64,000 bases of DNA, from NCBI GenBank assembly GCA_963773665.1, contig CAVZBZ010000013.1:186001-250000 (forward strand), written 5' to 3'. Positions 51,701 to 60,554 of the stretch are shown in pieces (position 1 is the first letter of the stretch; the number at the start of each line of letters is the position of its first letter). A program made the translations under genes and the position numbers. Origin of the DNA: DATJLY01 sp963773665. Lineage in GTDB: Bacteria; Pseudomonadota; Alphaproteobacteria; ATCC43930; CGMCC-115725. The notes below the pieces were generated by a model. It was given only the letters and a program-made list of their open reading frames with translations. It searched no databases and was not told where the DNA came from.

Positions 51701-53628
51701 GGCGATCCCGCGGCGAGAAAGCCGTCCTTGCGCAGTTCCTGTGCGACGTAGACCGAACCTTCGCGCGTCACGTGCCCATCGTCGAACAGGAGGGGAACTC
51801 CGCCATCGACATAATGGATGCACTCGTCCGAGGCGCTGCACACGAGCTCGTACAGCGATATGTATTCGGCCCCGTCGCCCCGGGAGACCGCCCTCAGCTT
51901 CCGGTCGAGCGTTCTCGAAGTCTGCAAGAGATGCTTTCCCGGCAGTTTGGGATCGCGCGCCTCGATCGAGGCCGCAAGGAGCCGCGGCAACGGTGCGTCG
52001 TATTGCGCTATGGGACCGATAACAGTCACCGGGATGCCTTTCGCTTTAGCCCATTTGAGCGTTTCATTCACGCGCGCCAGGTCTTCCGGTACCCATCGCC
52101 CGGCAAGGATCAGACGGTCGATTTTATGTGTCGCGAGAAAATTTGAATAGATGAAGTCGAACATGCGAACGCAGCGATCGCGCGCGAATGTCCCCTGATC
52201 GAGGGTCGGCCGGCAACCCGAGGCGGTCGCCTGAAGAAAGTTGATCTGCGGAAAGACCGTGGACAGGCCGTACCAGAGATGAGCCGCATGGCTGTCGCCG
52301 ACCAGGAGATAGTTCGGTTCGCCCGCTTTCTCGGCGAGGCAAAGCGGCTTGTCGAAATCCTCATAGGAATAGGACGAGGTCAGGAAGCACTTGCCCTCGC
52401 GCGTGATCGCCGCCGATTGGTAATTCAAGTAGGAGCCGACGGCCACCGCCGCCGGCTCGAAGCGCGACGGCATTCCATTGTCGAGATAGGTTGCGACGCC
52501 AAGCGCGCACAGCACCGCCGTCGCGCTCCCGAAACATCTGAAGACGGTCCGGCCGGTCATGAAGCCGCGGCGGCGGAATGGCCGCTCGACGAAGCGCCAG
52601 GAAAGATACGCCAGCGCGAACGCCAAGGCTGCGACCGGAATTTCCTGTGCGCGCTTCGAATAGCCCACCATCAGGGTCGTCGCGTGCAGAAAGAATACGA
52701 TGACCGGCCAATGCCAGAGATAGAGCGAATAGGAAATGAGACCGACGAATACCATCGGTCGCAGCGACAGAAGCCGGCGCACCAGCGGCTCTGCGCCGCG
52801 GTCTTCCGCGCCCGAGCTTCGGCCGGAGTGAATGACGAGCGCGGTGCCGAGACAGGGCGGGATCGCGGTCAAGCCCGGGAAGGGCATTGTCTTGCCGATG
52901 AGCAGGGCGCTTGCCCCGACCAAGGCAACGCCGGCCATGCCGATCAGATTGCGGTGCGCGGCCGGCGGAGGAACGAGGTCCATGGCGAGGAGCGTCCCGA
53001 GCAGCAATTCCCATGTCCGCGTCGGCAGGAGATAAAATGCGCCATCCGGGTTGGAGAATGCTGCGATCGCGCTGAGGCCGAGCGAGGCGGCGGCAATGAG
53101 GATGACTGCGGCCCGCGCCCATTCCTTCAGGTACGCCGTCAAGGGCATCAGCAGCAGGGGAAGCACCAGGTAGAACTGATCCTCCACGCCGAGCGACCAG
53201 GTGTGGAGCAGGGGCTGGCTGCCCGCGGGCGCTTCGAAATATCCCGCATGGGCAAAAAACCACACGTTCGACAGCGAGAAACTCGCCGCCGTGAAGGAAC
53301 CTGCGATCTCCGTCAACTCCTGCGGCAGCATCAGGAGATACGACAGGACCGCGACGCCGATCATGGTCACGGCGAAGGCCGGAAAGATGCGGCGAACGCG
53401 GCGCTCCCAGAACGAGGCGAGCGAGAAGCTGCCTTCGTTCAGTTCGCGCCACATCCGCGCGCCGATGAGATAGCCCGATATGACGAAAAAAACGTCGACC
53501 CCGACAAAGCCGCCCGGAACGAAGGGCACATCGAGATGAAACGCCAGGACCGACAGAACCGCGATCGCCCGCAATCCGTCAATATCCGCACGATAGGGCT
53601 CTGCCATCGGCGCCGGGCGGCTTAACAT
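51697..53628 (-). CDS. OafA-type acyltransferase with SGNH domain
   Basis: About 643 residues. The N-terminal acyltransferase-3 domain opens with YRADIDGLRAIAVLSVLAFHLDV (catalytic His) and FFVISGYLIGARM and spans about ten helices. A periplasmic SGNH-hydrolase domain follows, with YLLVGDSHAAHLWYG near 440 and YVDGGVPLLFDDGHVTREG near the end. Such two-domain proteins acetylate O-antigen or peptidoglycan. The start is uncertain: the frame begins with a TTG at 53688, and ATGs lie at 53628 and 53607, the last giving the typical MAEPYRADIDGLR. Confidence 0.87.
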   Translation of the reverse strand: MLSRPAPMAEPYRADIDGLRAIAVLSVLAFHLDVPFVPGGFVGVDVFFVISGYLIGARMWRELNEGSFSLASFWERRVRRIFPAFAVTMIGVAVLSYLLMLPQELTEIAGSFTAASFSLSNVWFFAHAGYFEAPAGSQPLLHTWSLGVEDQFYLVLPLLLMPLTAYLKEWARAAVILIAAASLGLSAIAAFSNPDGAFYLLPTRTWELLLGTLLAMDLVPPPAAHRNLIGMAGVALVGASALLIGKTMPFPGLTAIPPCLGTALVIHSGRSSGAEDRGAEPLVRRLLSLRPMVFVGLISYSLYLWHWPVIVFFLHATTLMVGYSKRAQEIPVAALAFALAYLSWRFVERPFRRRGFMTGRTVFRCFGSATAVLCALGVATYLDNGMPSRFEPAAVAVGSYLNYQSAAITREGKCFLTSSYSYEDFDKPLCLAEKAGEPNYLLVGDSHAAHLWYGLSTVFPQINFLQATASGCRPTLDQGTFARDRCVRMFDFIYSNFLATHKIDRLILAGRWVPEDLARVNETLKWAKAKGIPVTVIGPIAQYDAPLPRLLAASIEARDPKLPGKHLLQTSRTLDRKLRAVSRGDGAEYISLYELVCSASDECIHYVDGGVPLLFDDGHVTREGSVYVAQELRKDGFLAAGSP

Positions 53629-53829
53629 CGGGAATTCGCGGCTTTTAAGATTGCCCGCGAAACTATCGTTGGCGCGCACAACGGTCAAGTCCAGCCCTGT
53701 AATACAAATTTTACAATTCCTAACGACGTTAAAAGCTCGAGATGTTTTGTATCGCGGCCGTCAAGCGGCTAATCTGAATTTCATGGATTTAGGACGATTT
53801 TGGTTCGAACTTCACGTCGGGTGACGTGC

Positions 53830-55137
53830 ATGGCAATCGGTGTGACGCAAGACCGGGTTTCGATCGCTGGCGGGCGCGCCGGCTCCAAGATCTACTTTCT
53901 CACCGCCCTGACGGCGGCGCTCGTGTTCTTCACGGAATCGACCTTCCGCCTGCGCAAATTCCAAGTGAACATCCAGTTGGATTGGCAGGTTGTCCTCCAG
54001 CTTTCCGTCTGGGGCACGGCGGGCCTTACCGGTCTTCTCATGGGCGCGCTCACCTTCGCCCATTTCAAGAAATCCTCGGTCGTCGCGTGCGGCGCCCTTC
54101 TCTTCTTCATGACCATCTCGACGCTTTACTCGCCCGTGAAGCTCGCGACGCTGTCCTCGGCGATCGGATACCTGACGTTTTTCGCCTACGCATTGGCGCT
54201 CGGCAAGCATTGCACGGCGCGTGAGGCGCTGATCGGCGTGGTCTGCGGCTTGTCGCTCGACGTGCTGAGCGCGCCCTTGCTCCATTACGCGCACATGGAG
54301 GGGGGCGCGGAGACCGTCGAATCGACCGACGCCGGGCGGATGCACGGCCTGACGGTGCATGCCGGCGAGCTTGCCGGCGATGCCGCGGTGCTGGCGCTCA
54401 TCGCCTTCGTGCTTGGCGCGCGGTCCGAGCGGCCGTTCTGGTGGCGGGTGCTGGGATTCGCCGCGCTCGTCGTCATGGGGCTCACGACGGAAAAGATGGC
54501 GATCGTCGCGTTCGCTCTCAGCGGCGCGCTCGTGTGGTGGCGGCACGAGAAAATCATCGCCGCGCTGACGCCGATCTGGGGATTCGCCGTCGCCGCGGTC
54601 GGCCTCATGATCGCCACGGTCGGGCTCAACTACATGATCCCCAATGAGATCTTGCGCCTCATGAGCCGCCACGGCACGGCGCTCGATGCCGGGACCTTCA
54701 GCGGGCGCACCAAGATCTGGAGCTTCTGTATCGACCAATGGATGCATCGGCCGATCGCCGGCTGGGGCTGGAACAGCGGCCGCTACGTCATTTTCGGCGT
54801 CTTCCACAGTTGGACGATCCTGCAGACGCACAGCATGTATCTGAACTGCCTGCTCTACACCGGCGTCTTCGGCTTCGGTGCGCTCGTCGTTCTCATTCTG
54901 GCGCGGCTATCGTCGTTTTTCCGGTCCCCGGATGTAATGTGGGACTGGATTTTCCTGTTCGTGATTCTTTGGGGCGTCGGAGAGCAAGGCGCATTCTCCG
55001 ACAAGCCCACCGTCATCAGCTTCGTCTTCATGCTCTCGCTCATCGCCTATTGGCGCAAGCCCGAAGGCGGGCGCGATACCGCGAAGCGCGAGACTGCGGC
55101 GCCTGCAATCGCTGCCGCGCCGCTGCGCGGAGCATGA
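53830..55137 (+). CDS. O-antigen ligase / Wzy-type polymerase
   Basis: 435 residues from the ATG at 53830, with about twelve helices. The conserved loop FSGRTKIWSFCIDQWMHRPIAGWGWNSGRY followed by QTHSMYLNCLLYTG is the O-antigen ligase/Wzy signature (Arg and the GxG..HS region). It would polymerise lipid-linked EPS repeat units in the periplasm. It precedes the beta-helix gene by 16 bp. Confidence 0.82.
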   Translation: MAIGVTQDRVSIAGGRAGSKIYFLTALTAALVFFTESTFRLRKFQVNIQLDWQVVLQLSVWGTAGLTGLLMGALTFAHFKKSSVVACGALLFFMTISTLYSPVKLATLSSAIGYLTFFAYALALGKHCTAREALIGVVCGLSLDVLSAPLLHYAHMEGGAETVESTDAGRMHGLTVHAGELAGDAAVLALIAFVLGARSERPFWWRVLGFAALVVMGLTTEKMAIVAFALSGALVWWRHEKIIAALTPIWGFAVAAVGLMIATVGLNYMIPNEILRLMSRHGTALDAGTFSGRTKIWSFCIDQWMHRPIAGWGWNSGRYVIFGVFHSWTILQTHSMYLNCLLYTGVFGFGALVVLILARLSSFFRSPDVMWDWIFLFVILWGVGEQGAFSDKPTVISFVFMLSLIAYWRKPEGGRDTAKRETAAPAIAAAPLRGA

Positions 55138-55153
55138 GAGGATCTGACGAGCA

Positions 55154-56209
55154 ATGACCCTGCCGCAAATCGAACGCCGTCTCATGCGCCGCCGCGATGT
55201 CATCCTGCAAGGCGCCGCGGCGCTCCTTGCGCTCGGGCCGGCGAGGGTCACGCCCGCGCGGGCCGGCGAGATCATGAGCTGGTCGGCGCCGGTCTTGACC
55301 AATCCGCAGACGATCGACATCGAGACCGATCTGCACTCGACGGGCGTCACGCAGCTCAAGCCTGATAGCGACTACATCATCCGCATCGGCACGCAGTCGC
55401 ACGGCGCGATCGTGCGCAGCACCGTGCGGCTGCGCGGCGGCCGGAACATCGTGCTGGTCGGCGGCTTCATCAAGCGTGCGCCGAACACGCCGGCTTCGCT
55501 GCCTCCGAACTACGAGCGCTCCCCTTATCCGAATGAGCTGTTCAGCATCCGCGAGCATACCGGCGTCGCCTATGTCGAAGGTCTCCTGCTCGACTGCGAC
55601 AACAACTACGGCGTCGACGCGATGGAGCTCGGATCGAAGCCGCCGGCCCCGCCGCCGAACTACGTGCTCCGCCATGTTCTGGTTCGCGGCGTGACCGGCA
55701 AGTTTCAGGGCGAGCATGCCGACGGGCTTCAGCTCACTCAGCCGACGGGTCAGATCTGGATCGGGCACATGACCGTCTACAGCGCCTATCAGGCGCTCAA
55801 TATCCAGCCTTCCGTTGCGATCGGCCTGTGCTGGCTCAGCAGCTGCAACACGCGCTACCCGAACCCCAACGTCAATAGCGGCGAGGCGAACGGGTTCGCC
55901 TTCTGGCTCGACGGTCCGGAAAACCGGTTCCACAGCCCGGTCAAGTACCGCCTCGACAACGTCTATGTGCAGGCACGGACCTACAAGGCCTGGAACGAGG
56001 GAACGGTTGCGCCGCCGGCCTCGTCCATGATCGGCAACCGGCCGGTCCCGGGCCACCCGAACTCGGTCCAGTTCCCTTATCCGGCGCTCAACTGCACGGG
56101 CTTCGTCACCGAGGGCATTCCGCCGGCCGGCGATTTCTGCACGGCAAGCCAGATCGTCGATGCCAGCGGATCCGTGATCTACAAGGGCGACAATCGCGAC
56201 GCGCCCTGA
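55154..56209 (+). CDS. Exported right-handed beta-helix protein (possible polysaccharide-processing enzyme)
   Basis: 351 residues. The start MTLPQIERRLMRRRDVILQGAAALLALGPARVTPARA resembles a Tat-type or Sec signal with twin basic residues. The body has beta-helix-like coils (GRNIVLVGGFIK, TGVAYVEGLLLDC, PNYVLRHVLVRGV, GEHADGLQLTQPTGQIWIGHMTV). HADGLQ resembles the HxDGxQ segment common in pectate-lyase-type and epimerase-type folds. Placement straight after the Wzy-like gene suggests action on nascent EPS. Catalysis is not proven by the sequence. Confidence 0.65.
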   Translation: MTLPQIERRLMRRRDVILQGAAALLALGPARVTPARAGEIMSWSAPVLTNPQTIDIETDLHSTGVTQLKPDSDYIIRIGTQSHGAIVRSTVRLRGGRNIVLVGGFIKRAPNTPASLPPNYERSPYPNELFSIREHTGVAYVEGLLLDCDNNYGVDAMELGSKPPAPPPNYVLRHVLVRGVTGKFQGEHADGLQLTQPTGQIWIGHMTVYSAYQALNIQPSVAIGLCWLSSCNTRYPNPNVNSGEANGFAFWLDGPENRFHSPVKYRLDNVYVQARTYKAWNEGTVAPPASSMIGNRPVPGHPNSVQFPYPALNCTGFVTEGIPPAGDFCTASQIVDASGSVIYKGDNRDAP

Positions 56210-56229
56210 TCCGGCGCGGCCGGATCGCG

Positions 56230-56961
56230 TCAGAGGAAACGATAGACGCGCCGCGGGATGTAGAAGCGCCGCTTGTTCAGGAACACGCCCAGCAGCTTGG
56301 CGCCGTTGTTGGCGAATTCCTGCTTCGCGTTCATGACCACGGGATAGCGCGTCCGTTCGGCTTCGACGACGAGGATAATGCCGTCGGCGATGCGGCCGAC
56401 CGACGCCGTCCAGGGCACCTCGGCGATCGAGGGCGCATCGATCAGGATGTAATCCCAGATGCGCTTGAGCTGATCTCTTGCCGCCGCGAGGAGCTCGATC
56501 TCCTGGGCGTCGGCGTTGGCCGTGCGGATGAACGACGTGACCGGCACGACGGCGATCGACCCGCGCGTGCCCACGCGCTGCGCACCTTGCAGCACCGCCT
56601 CCGGAGATTGGACGAGCGCCGCGACCGTCATGCCCTCGCGCGCGCCGAACCGGCCCGCCAGCGGATGGTGACGGTCGCCGTCGAGGATCAGCACCGAACG
56701 TCCGTAGTCGCTGGCAGCGGTCACGGCATAGCCCGCGCATACCGTCGTCTTGCCCTCGCCGGGCTGCGCCGACGACAGCATGATGATGGCGCCGTCCTCC
56801 GTCCCGGTCAGCGCCGTCTCGACCGAGTGGTAAAGGGCTTGCATGTCGCGCTTGGACGTCGGCAGCCCGTCGAGGTGGCTTGCCTCGCGCGTGGCCGGCG
56901 CCGAGAGACTAGGCTTCTGCTCCTGCTCGTGCTGCCGGAGGGCCTGGTAGATTTTGCTCAT
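56230..56961 (-). CDS. BY-kinase / CpsD-like ATPase, separate from the chain-length protein
   Basis: 243 residues with Walker A SSAQPGEGKTTVCAGYA, Walker A' SVLILDGDRHHPLAGRF and Walker B YILIDAPS. The C-terminus RRFYIPRRVYRFL holds two Tyr that may be autophosphorylated. This is the bacterial tyrosine-kinase type that drives polysaccharide export. Because the membrane-bound adaptor (46532-48037) is encoded apart, the system is split as in CapA/CapB or EpsG-type loci. It is first met 16 bp after the LysM segment on the same strand. Confidence 0.88.
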   Translation of the reverse strand: MSKIYQALRQHEQEQKPSLSAPATREASHLDGLPTSKRDMQALYHSVETALTGTEDGAIIMLSSAQPGEGKTTVCAGYAVTAASDYGRSVLILDGDRHHPLAGRFGAREGMTVAALVQSPEAVLQGAQRVGTRGSIAVVPVTSFIRTANADAQEIELLAAARDQLKRIWDYILIDAPSIAEVPWTASVGRIADGIILVVEAERTRYPVVMNAKQEFANNGAKLLGVFLNKRRFYIPRRVYRFL

Positions 56962-56977
56962 TCGAGTTCTTTGGACC

Positions 56978-57517
56978 TCAATTCGGCTTCGCCGCGTCCG
57001 GTTGGCTGGGCAGCACGATTATATCCCCAGGCCTGATCGTTCCCTTGGCATCGATTTTGGGATTATAGACAAAAAGTTCCCTTAATTGGGCCGAATTGCA
57101 GCTGCCATATGTTTCGCTGCAGGCGCGGGTGAGGGTATCGCCGCGCTGTACCAGCCAGCGCTTGACCCGTGGGCTTTGTGGCGCCGGCGCTTCCGCCGCC
57201 ACCTGAGTCGCGATCGGCGGCCGCGGCGGCGGCAGCGGGACGATCGGGCTGCTGGCCGAGTTTGGGGCTGCCGCTGGGGCGGTCGCGGACGCTGGAACCG
57301 GCGCCGCGGCGGGGAGTGCTGCCGCGGCCGCGGGGATGCCCGCAGCCGGCATCTCGGCCGCCGTCGCACTCTGCGCCGGGGGCGGGGCGGCAGCGGCGGG
57401 CGGCGCTGCCGCGAGGGCATTCGGCGCAGGCGCCAGTGTCGCTTCCGCCTTGGGCCCAGGCGCGACCGGGGTGGGGGCCATCGACGCGGCCGGCGCCGCG
57501 CCGGACTGGGAGGGCAC
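56978..57517 (-). pseudogene. LysM C-terminal part, apparently frameshifted from the ATPase gene
   Basis: The frame from a GTG at 57517 gives a long Ala/Pro linker and then a LysM domain (KRWLVQRGDTLTRACSETYGSCNSAQLRELFVYNPKIDAKGTIRPGDIIVLP). It has no signal or helix of its own. Upstream in the same frame the codons read RLELGALAPVPSQ, a natural continuation of the helix that ends the ATPase. I infer one protein (ATPase, helix, linker, LysM) with a one-base shift near 57535-57550. An independent protein is the alternative. Confidence 0.6.
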
Positions 57518-58451
57518 CGGCGCCAGCGCGCCGAGTTCGAGGCGGGGCCAGCGCGAGATCGAGGCCGGCCAGGATCAGGACGCAAGCAGCCAGCGCCGCC
57601 ATGGCCGGGCGGCGCCGGAGCAGCGGCCGGATCTGCAACGGCCGCACCGCCTCGCGCACGATCTTGAGCGAGATGCGCTGGGCGCGGTGGCCATAGCCGT
57701 TGATCAGCGCGTTGTCGGCGCAGATGTTGAGAGTGCGCGGAATGCCGCGCGAAATGAGCGCCAGGTAGGAGAGCGCCGGCACGGTGAAGAGCGGCGGCTC
57801 GGTCGGGCGTCCGGCGGCGATCAGGCGGTGCTGCACATAGCGGCAGCTCTGGCGGAAGGTGAGAGGCAGGATTTTGGCGCGGACCGCGACGCGCTGGGCG
57901 AGCTGCCTCAGCCCGTGTTTCTTGAGCGTCGCCTCGAGCTCGGGCTGTCCGACCAGGATGATCTGCAGCAGCTTCGACTTCGCGGTCTCGAGATTGGACA
58001 GGACGCGCAGGCTTTCGAGCGTCGCCTCCGGCATGTTCTGCGCCTCGTCGACCGCGAGGATCACGTCGATGCCGCGCTGGTTGGTTTCGAGGAGTGCGTG
58101 CTGCAACTGCTGCACGATCTCGGCCGGATCGGATGCCGTGGGCGGCGGCGCGTCGAGCCCTTCGACGATGGCCGCGTACAGGTTCGCGACCGTGAGATTG
58201 GGGTTGAAGAGATAGATGATCTTGGTCTTTTCCGGCACGAGCCGGTCGAGCACGCTGCGCAGCACCGTGGTCTTGCCGACCCCGACTTCGCCGGTAATGA
58301 CGATGAAGCCCTTGCCGGCCGCGACGCCGTACTCGACGGCACCGAGCGCTTGCTGGTGGGTCTGGGTGGCGAAGAAGACCGCGGGATCGGGCGTGATGTG
58401 AAACGGCGGTGAGGCGAGCTGATAAAAGGAGCCGTAGAAGGTCTCTTTCAC
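57063..58451 (-). CDS. ExeA-like (XrtA-associated) AAA ATPase; C-terminal third out of frame
   Basis: The real family-like part runs from MKETFYGSFYQLASPPFHITPDPAVFFATQTHQQAL to about residue 302. It includes Walker A GEVGVGKTTVL, Walker B VILAVDEAQN, and one membrane helix (AALAACVLILAGLDLALA). This matches the PEP-CTERM-linked ATPase of EPS loci. After about 57540 the frame continues 150 residues of Arg/Gly-rich nonsense that mirrors the Ala/Pro linker of the other frame. The true protein probably ends at 56978 after a shift. It stands on the same strand as the WcaJ-like gene. Confidence 0.8.
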   Translation of the reverse strand: MKETFYGSFYQLASPPFHITPDPAVFFATQTHQQALGAVEYGVAAGKGFIVITGEVGVGKTTVLRSVLDRLVPEKTKIIYLFNPNLTVANLYAAIVEGLDAPPPTASDPAEIVQQLQHALLETNQRGIDVILAVDEAQNMPEATLESLRVLSNLETAKSKLLQIILVGQPELEATLKKHGLRQLAQRVAVRAKILPLTFRQSCRYVQHRLIAAGRPTEPPLFTVPALSYLALISRGIPRTLNICADNALINGYGHRAQRISLKIVREAVRPLQIRPLLRRRPAMAALAACVLILAGLDLALAPPRTRRAGAGALPVRRGAGRVDGPHPGRAWAQGGSDTGACAECPRGSAARRCRPAPGAECDGGRDAGCGHPRGRGSTPRRGAGSSVRDRPSGSPKLGQQPDRPAAAAAAADRDSGGGGSAGATKPTGQALAGTARRYPHPRLQRNIWQLQFGPIKGTFCL

Positions 58452-58578
58452 GAAGGTCTCCGCGCAGCTCTCCTCTGGGCCAACCGGCGAGCGCGCAGTC
58501 TAGTGCAATTGGACGCAAATTGCGACGGATTTCAGCGCTGTAACATGGCATCCTGCCGTGCCGGATGCGCTGCGCTCG

Positions 58579-60129
58579 TCAGTAGGCGTTCTGCGTGTCG
58601 GTGATGACGCAAACGCTGCGCGCCATGATGTAGAAATCGAACGCCAGCGAGAAATTCTCGATGTAATAGAGATCGTACTCGACCCGGCGCATGCCCTTTT
58701 CGAGGCTGTCGATCTCGCCGCGGAGCCCGTTCACCTGCGCCCAACCGGTGATGCCGGGCTTGATGCAATGGCGGCGCGCATAGTCCGACACCGCTTCGTG
58801 GTAGAGCCGCTCGCCGGCCTTCATGGCGATGGCGTGCGGCCGCGGGCCCACGATCGACATGTCGCCCATCAGCACGTTGAAAAGCTGCGGCAGTTCGTCA
58901 AGGCTGTATTTCCTGATAAAGCGGCCGAGGCGCGTGACGCGCGGATCCTTGCGGCAGGTGCGCTGGCCGCCGCTCGTGTCCTGCTCTTCGATGCGCATGG
59001 TGCGGAACTTCAGCACCTTGATGACGGCGTTGTTGTAGCCGAAGCGGTCCTGCACGAAGAATACCGGACCTTTGCTCTCGAGCTTGATGAGGAGCGCGAT
59101 GAGCGCCATCAGCGGGCCGGTCGCGACGATGCCTAGGACCGCCGTGACCTTGTCCTCGATCCACTTGCCGACGGCGCGCCAGTTCTTGAGCGGCCGGTCG
59201 GCGAACTCGAGCAGCGTCGCGTCGCCCACGGTGGCGACGCCGCGGATCGGGAACGAGTCGATCAGGGGCTCGGCGTCGAGCCGCAGGTTGACCGGGAGCA
59301 GGCGGAGTTTCCTGAAGATGGCGCTGAGCCGCGGCGCGGCACCCGGCGGCAGCGCGACGATCACCTCGTTAACCGGCGCCTGGCGCACGAATTCGAGAAG
59401 GTCGTCGGTCGTGCCCAGCACGTCGTAGCCGCCGATCGAGCCTGGCACGCGGTCGCGGCGGTCGTCGAACACGCCGACGATCGATATGCCGTCATAGGGG
59501 TTGCTGGTGAGCTTGGCGATGAGTGCCGCGCTGCGCTCGTTGGCGCCGACGATGACGACGTTGCGGCGCAAATGACCGGTTTCGCGTGCGCGGCAGATCA
59601 AGGCGGCGAGCGAGGCACGGCCGGCAAGGAGCAGCGCCGGCGTGAGCACGGCCCAGCTCAGCACCCAGACGCGCGAGAACTCGAGCGTGGTCTTGCTGAT
59701 GAAGGCAGCGGCGAGAAGCGCGCCCACGACCGCGCCCCAGGCAGCGATAATGCGCCACCCCTGCCAGCTCACGTCGGTGAGGCGCTTCAGCTTGTAGGCG
59801 TCGAGCCGGTGCATCAGCGCGACGAAGCAGACCGCGGCGATGAGGCTCGCCAGCGCGTACTGGTCGCTTGCCGAATTGTGGCCGAGGTAGAGGATGAGAT
59901 AAGCCTTGAAGGAAACCGCCGAAGCGACCAGCACCGTGAGCAAGTCGAGCCCGGTCACCGTTCCTTCGACGATCTCCGCGGTGAAGCGGGTCTTGCGCGT
60001 CAGCGCGGCGCGCCGCAGGGCATTCCCGCGCGGTATCGCGCGCGGCGCGCGGGCAACCGCGTTTTCGTTGGCAGCGGACGAGCGCGCCAGGGCGAAACGT
60101 TCAGCGACGCGATCGGTTTCGGGTTTCAT
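58579..60129 (-). CDS. Undecaprenyl-phosphate sugar phosphotransferase (WcaJ/EpsB-like)
   Basis: A 516-residue polyprenyl glycosylphosphotransferase. It has four N-terminal helices, a Rossmann-like CoA-binding-type domain (RRNVVIVGANERSAALIAKLTSN) and a C-terminal bacterial sugar transferase domain (KGPVFFVQDRFGYNNAVIKVLKFRTMR, LGRFIRKYSLDELPQLFNVLMGDMSIVGPRPHA, KPGITGWAQVNGLRGE). It would load the first sugar phosphate on undecaprenyl phosphate and so start EPS synthesis. A sigma-54-like site lies 190 bp upstream. Confidence 0.92.
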   Translation of the reverse strand: MKPETDRVAERFALARSSAANENAVARAPRAIPRGNALRRAALTRKTRFTAEIVEGTVTGLDLLTVLVASAVSFKAYLILYLGHNSASDQYALASLIAAVCFVALMHRLDAYKLKRLTDVSWQGWRIIAAWGAVVGALLAAAFISKTTLEFSRVWVLSWAVLTPALLLAGRASLAALICRARETGHLRRNVVIVGANERSAALIAKLTSNPYDGISIVGVFDDRRDRVPGSIGGYDVLGTTDDLLEFVRQAPVNEVIVALPPGAAPRLSAIFRKLRLLPVNLRLDAEPLIDSFPIRGVATVGDATLLEFADRPLKNWRAVGKWIEDKVTAVLGIVATGPLMALIALLIKLESKGPVFFVQDRFGYNNAVIKVLKFRTMRIEEQDTSGGQRTCRKDPRVTRLGRFIRKYSLDELPQLFNVLMGDMSIVGPRPHAIAMKAGERLYHEAVSDYARRHCIKPGITGWAQVNGLRGEIDSLEKGMRRVEYDLYYIENFSLAFDFYIMARSVCVITDTQNAY

Positions 60130-60554
60130 AAAAGCTCCGCACCTTGATACGTTGGAAAGTGCGAAGCGGATTGGACACCAACCGAGTGTAGATCGCCTTT
60201 CCCGGCGACCGTTGGTTGTGAAGGGACCGACCGGATCGTGATAGACATTGCTCGCTCCAACACTCCTACGGCTCGGCTATGGCCGGGCCGGCGAAGACCG
60301 CCCCCTCTCGTCCTTAAGAAGCAAGATCGGGGCCATTCCGAATCTCCGTTGAAATCCAAAGCTGTAATTCTCCGTATGGGCGGGGAGTGTAAAAAAATCC
60401 GTCACGCACCTTTGCCGAATTTTCGTGCATTAACATAACCTTAACCTAGAAAGCCGCGACGCTCTGCCGCAGCTGCCGCGGACAGCGCGCTTGCTGGCGG
60501 CGGGGCGGATGCCCCATCTTGCAGCAGGAAGGAAACACTAGGGCGGCAATCGTA
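60130..60554. other. Intergenic region between divergent WcaJ-like and luciferase-like genes
   Basis: No coding sequence is convincing here. Short frames on both strands (60126-60359 and 60238-60438) lack ribosome sites and family-like sequence. Apart from the sigma-54-like site, the part 60355-60445 is AT-rich (GTAAAAAAATCC, TTAACATAACCTTAACC) and could hold promoters for either gene. Confidence 0.5.
60321..60335 (-). promoter_or_regulatory. Sigma-54-like site upstream of the WcaJ-like gene
   Basis: The minus strand reads TGGCCC-CGATC-TTGC, with GG and GC 10 bp apart. It deviates from the consensus TGGCAC at one base. Transcription from here would give a leader of about 180 bases before the ATG at 60129. 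It is weaker than the site at 39946 but shares the layout. Confidence 0.45.

Noticed and set aside
60126..60438. Two short open frames between the WcaJ-like and luciferase-like genes
   Set aside because: No ribosome sites and no protein-like composition. They overlap an AT-rich promoter region and a sigma-54-like site.
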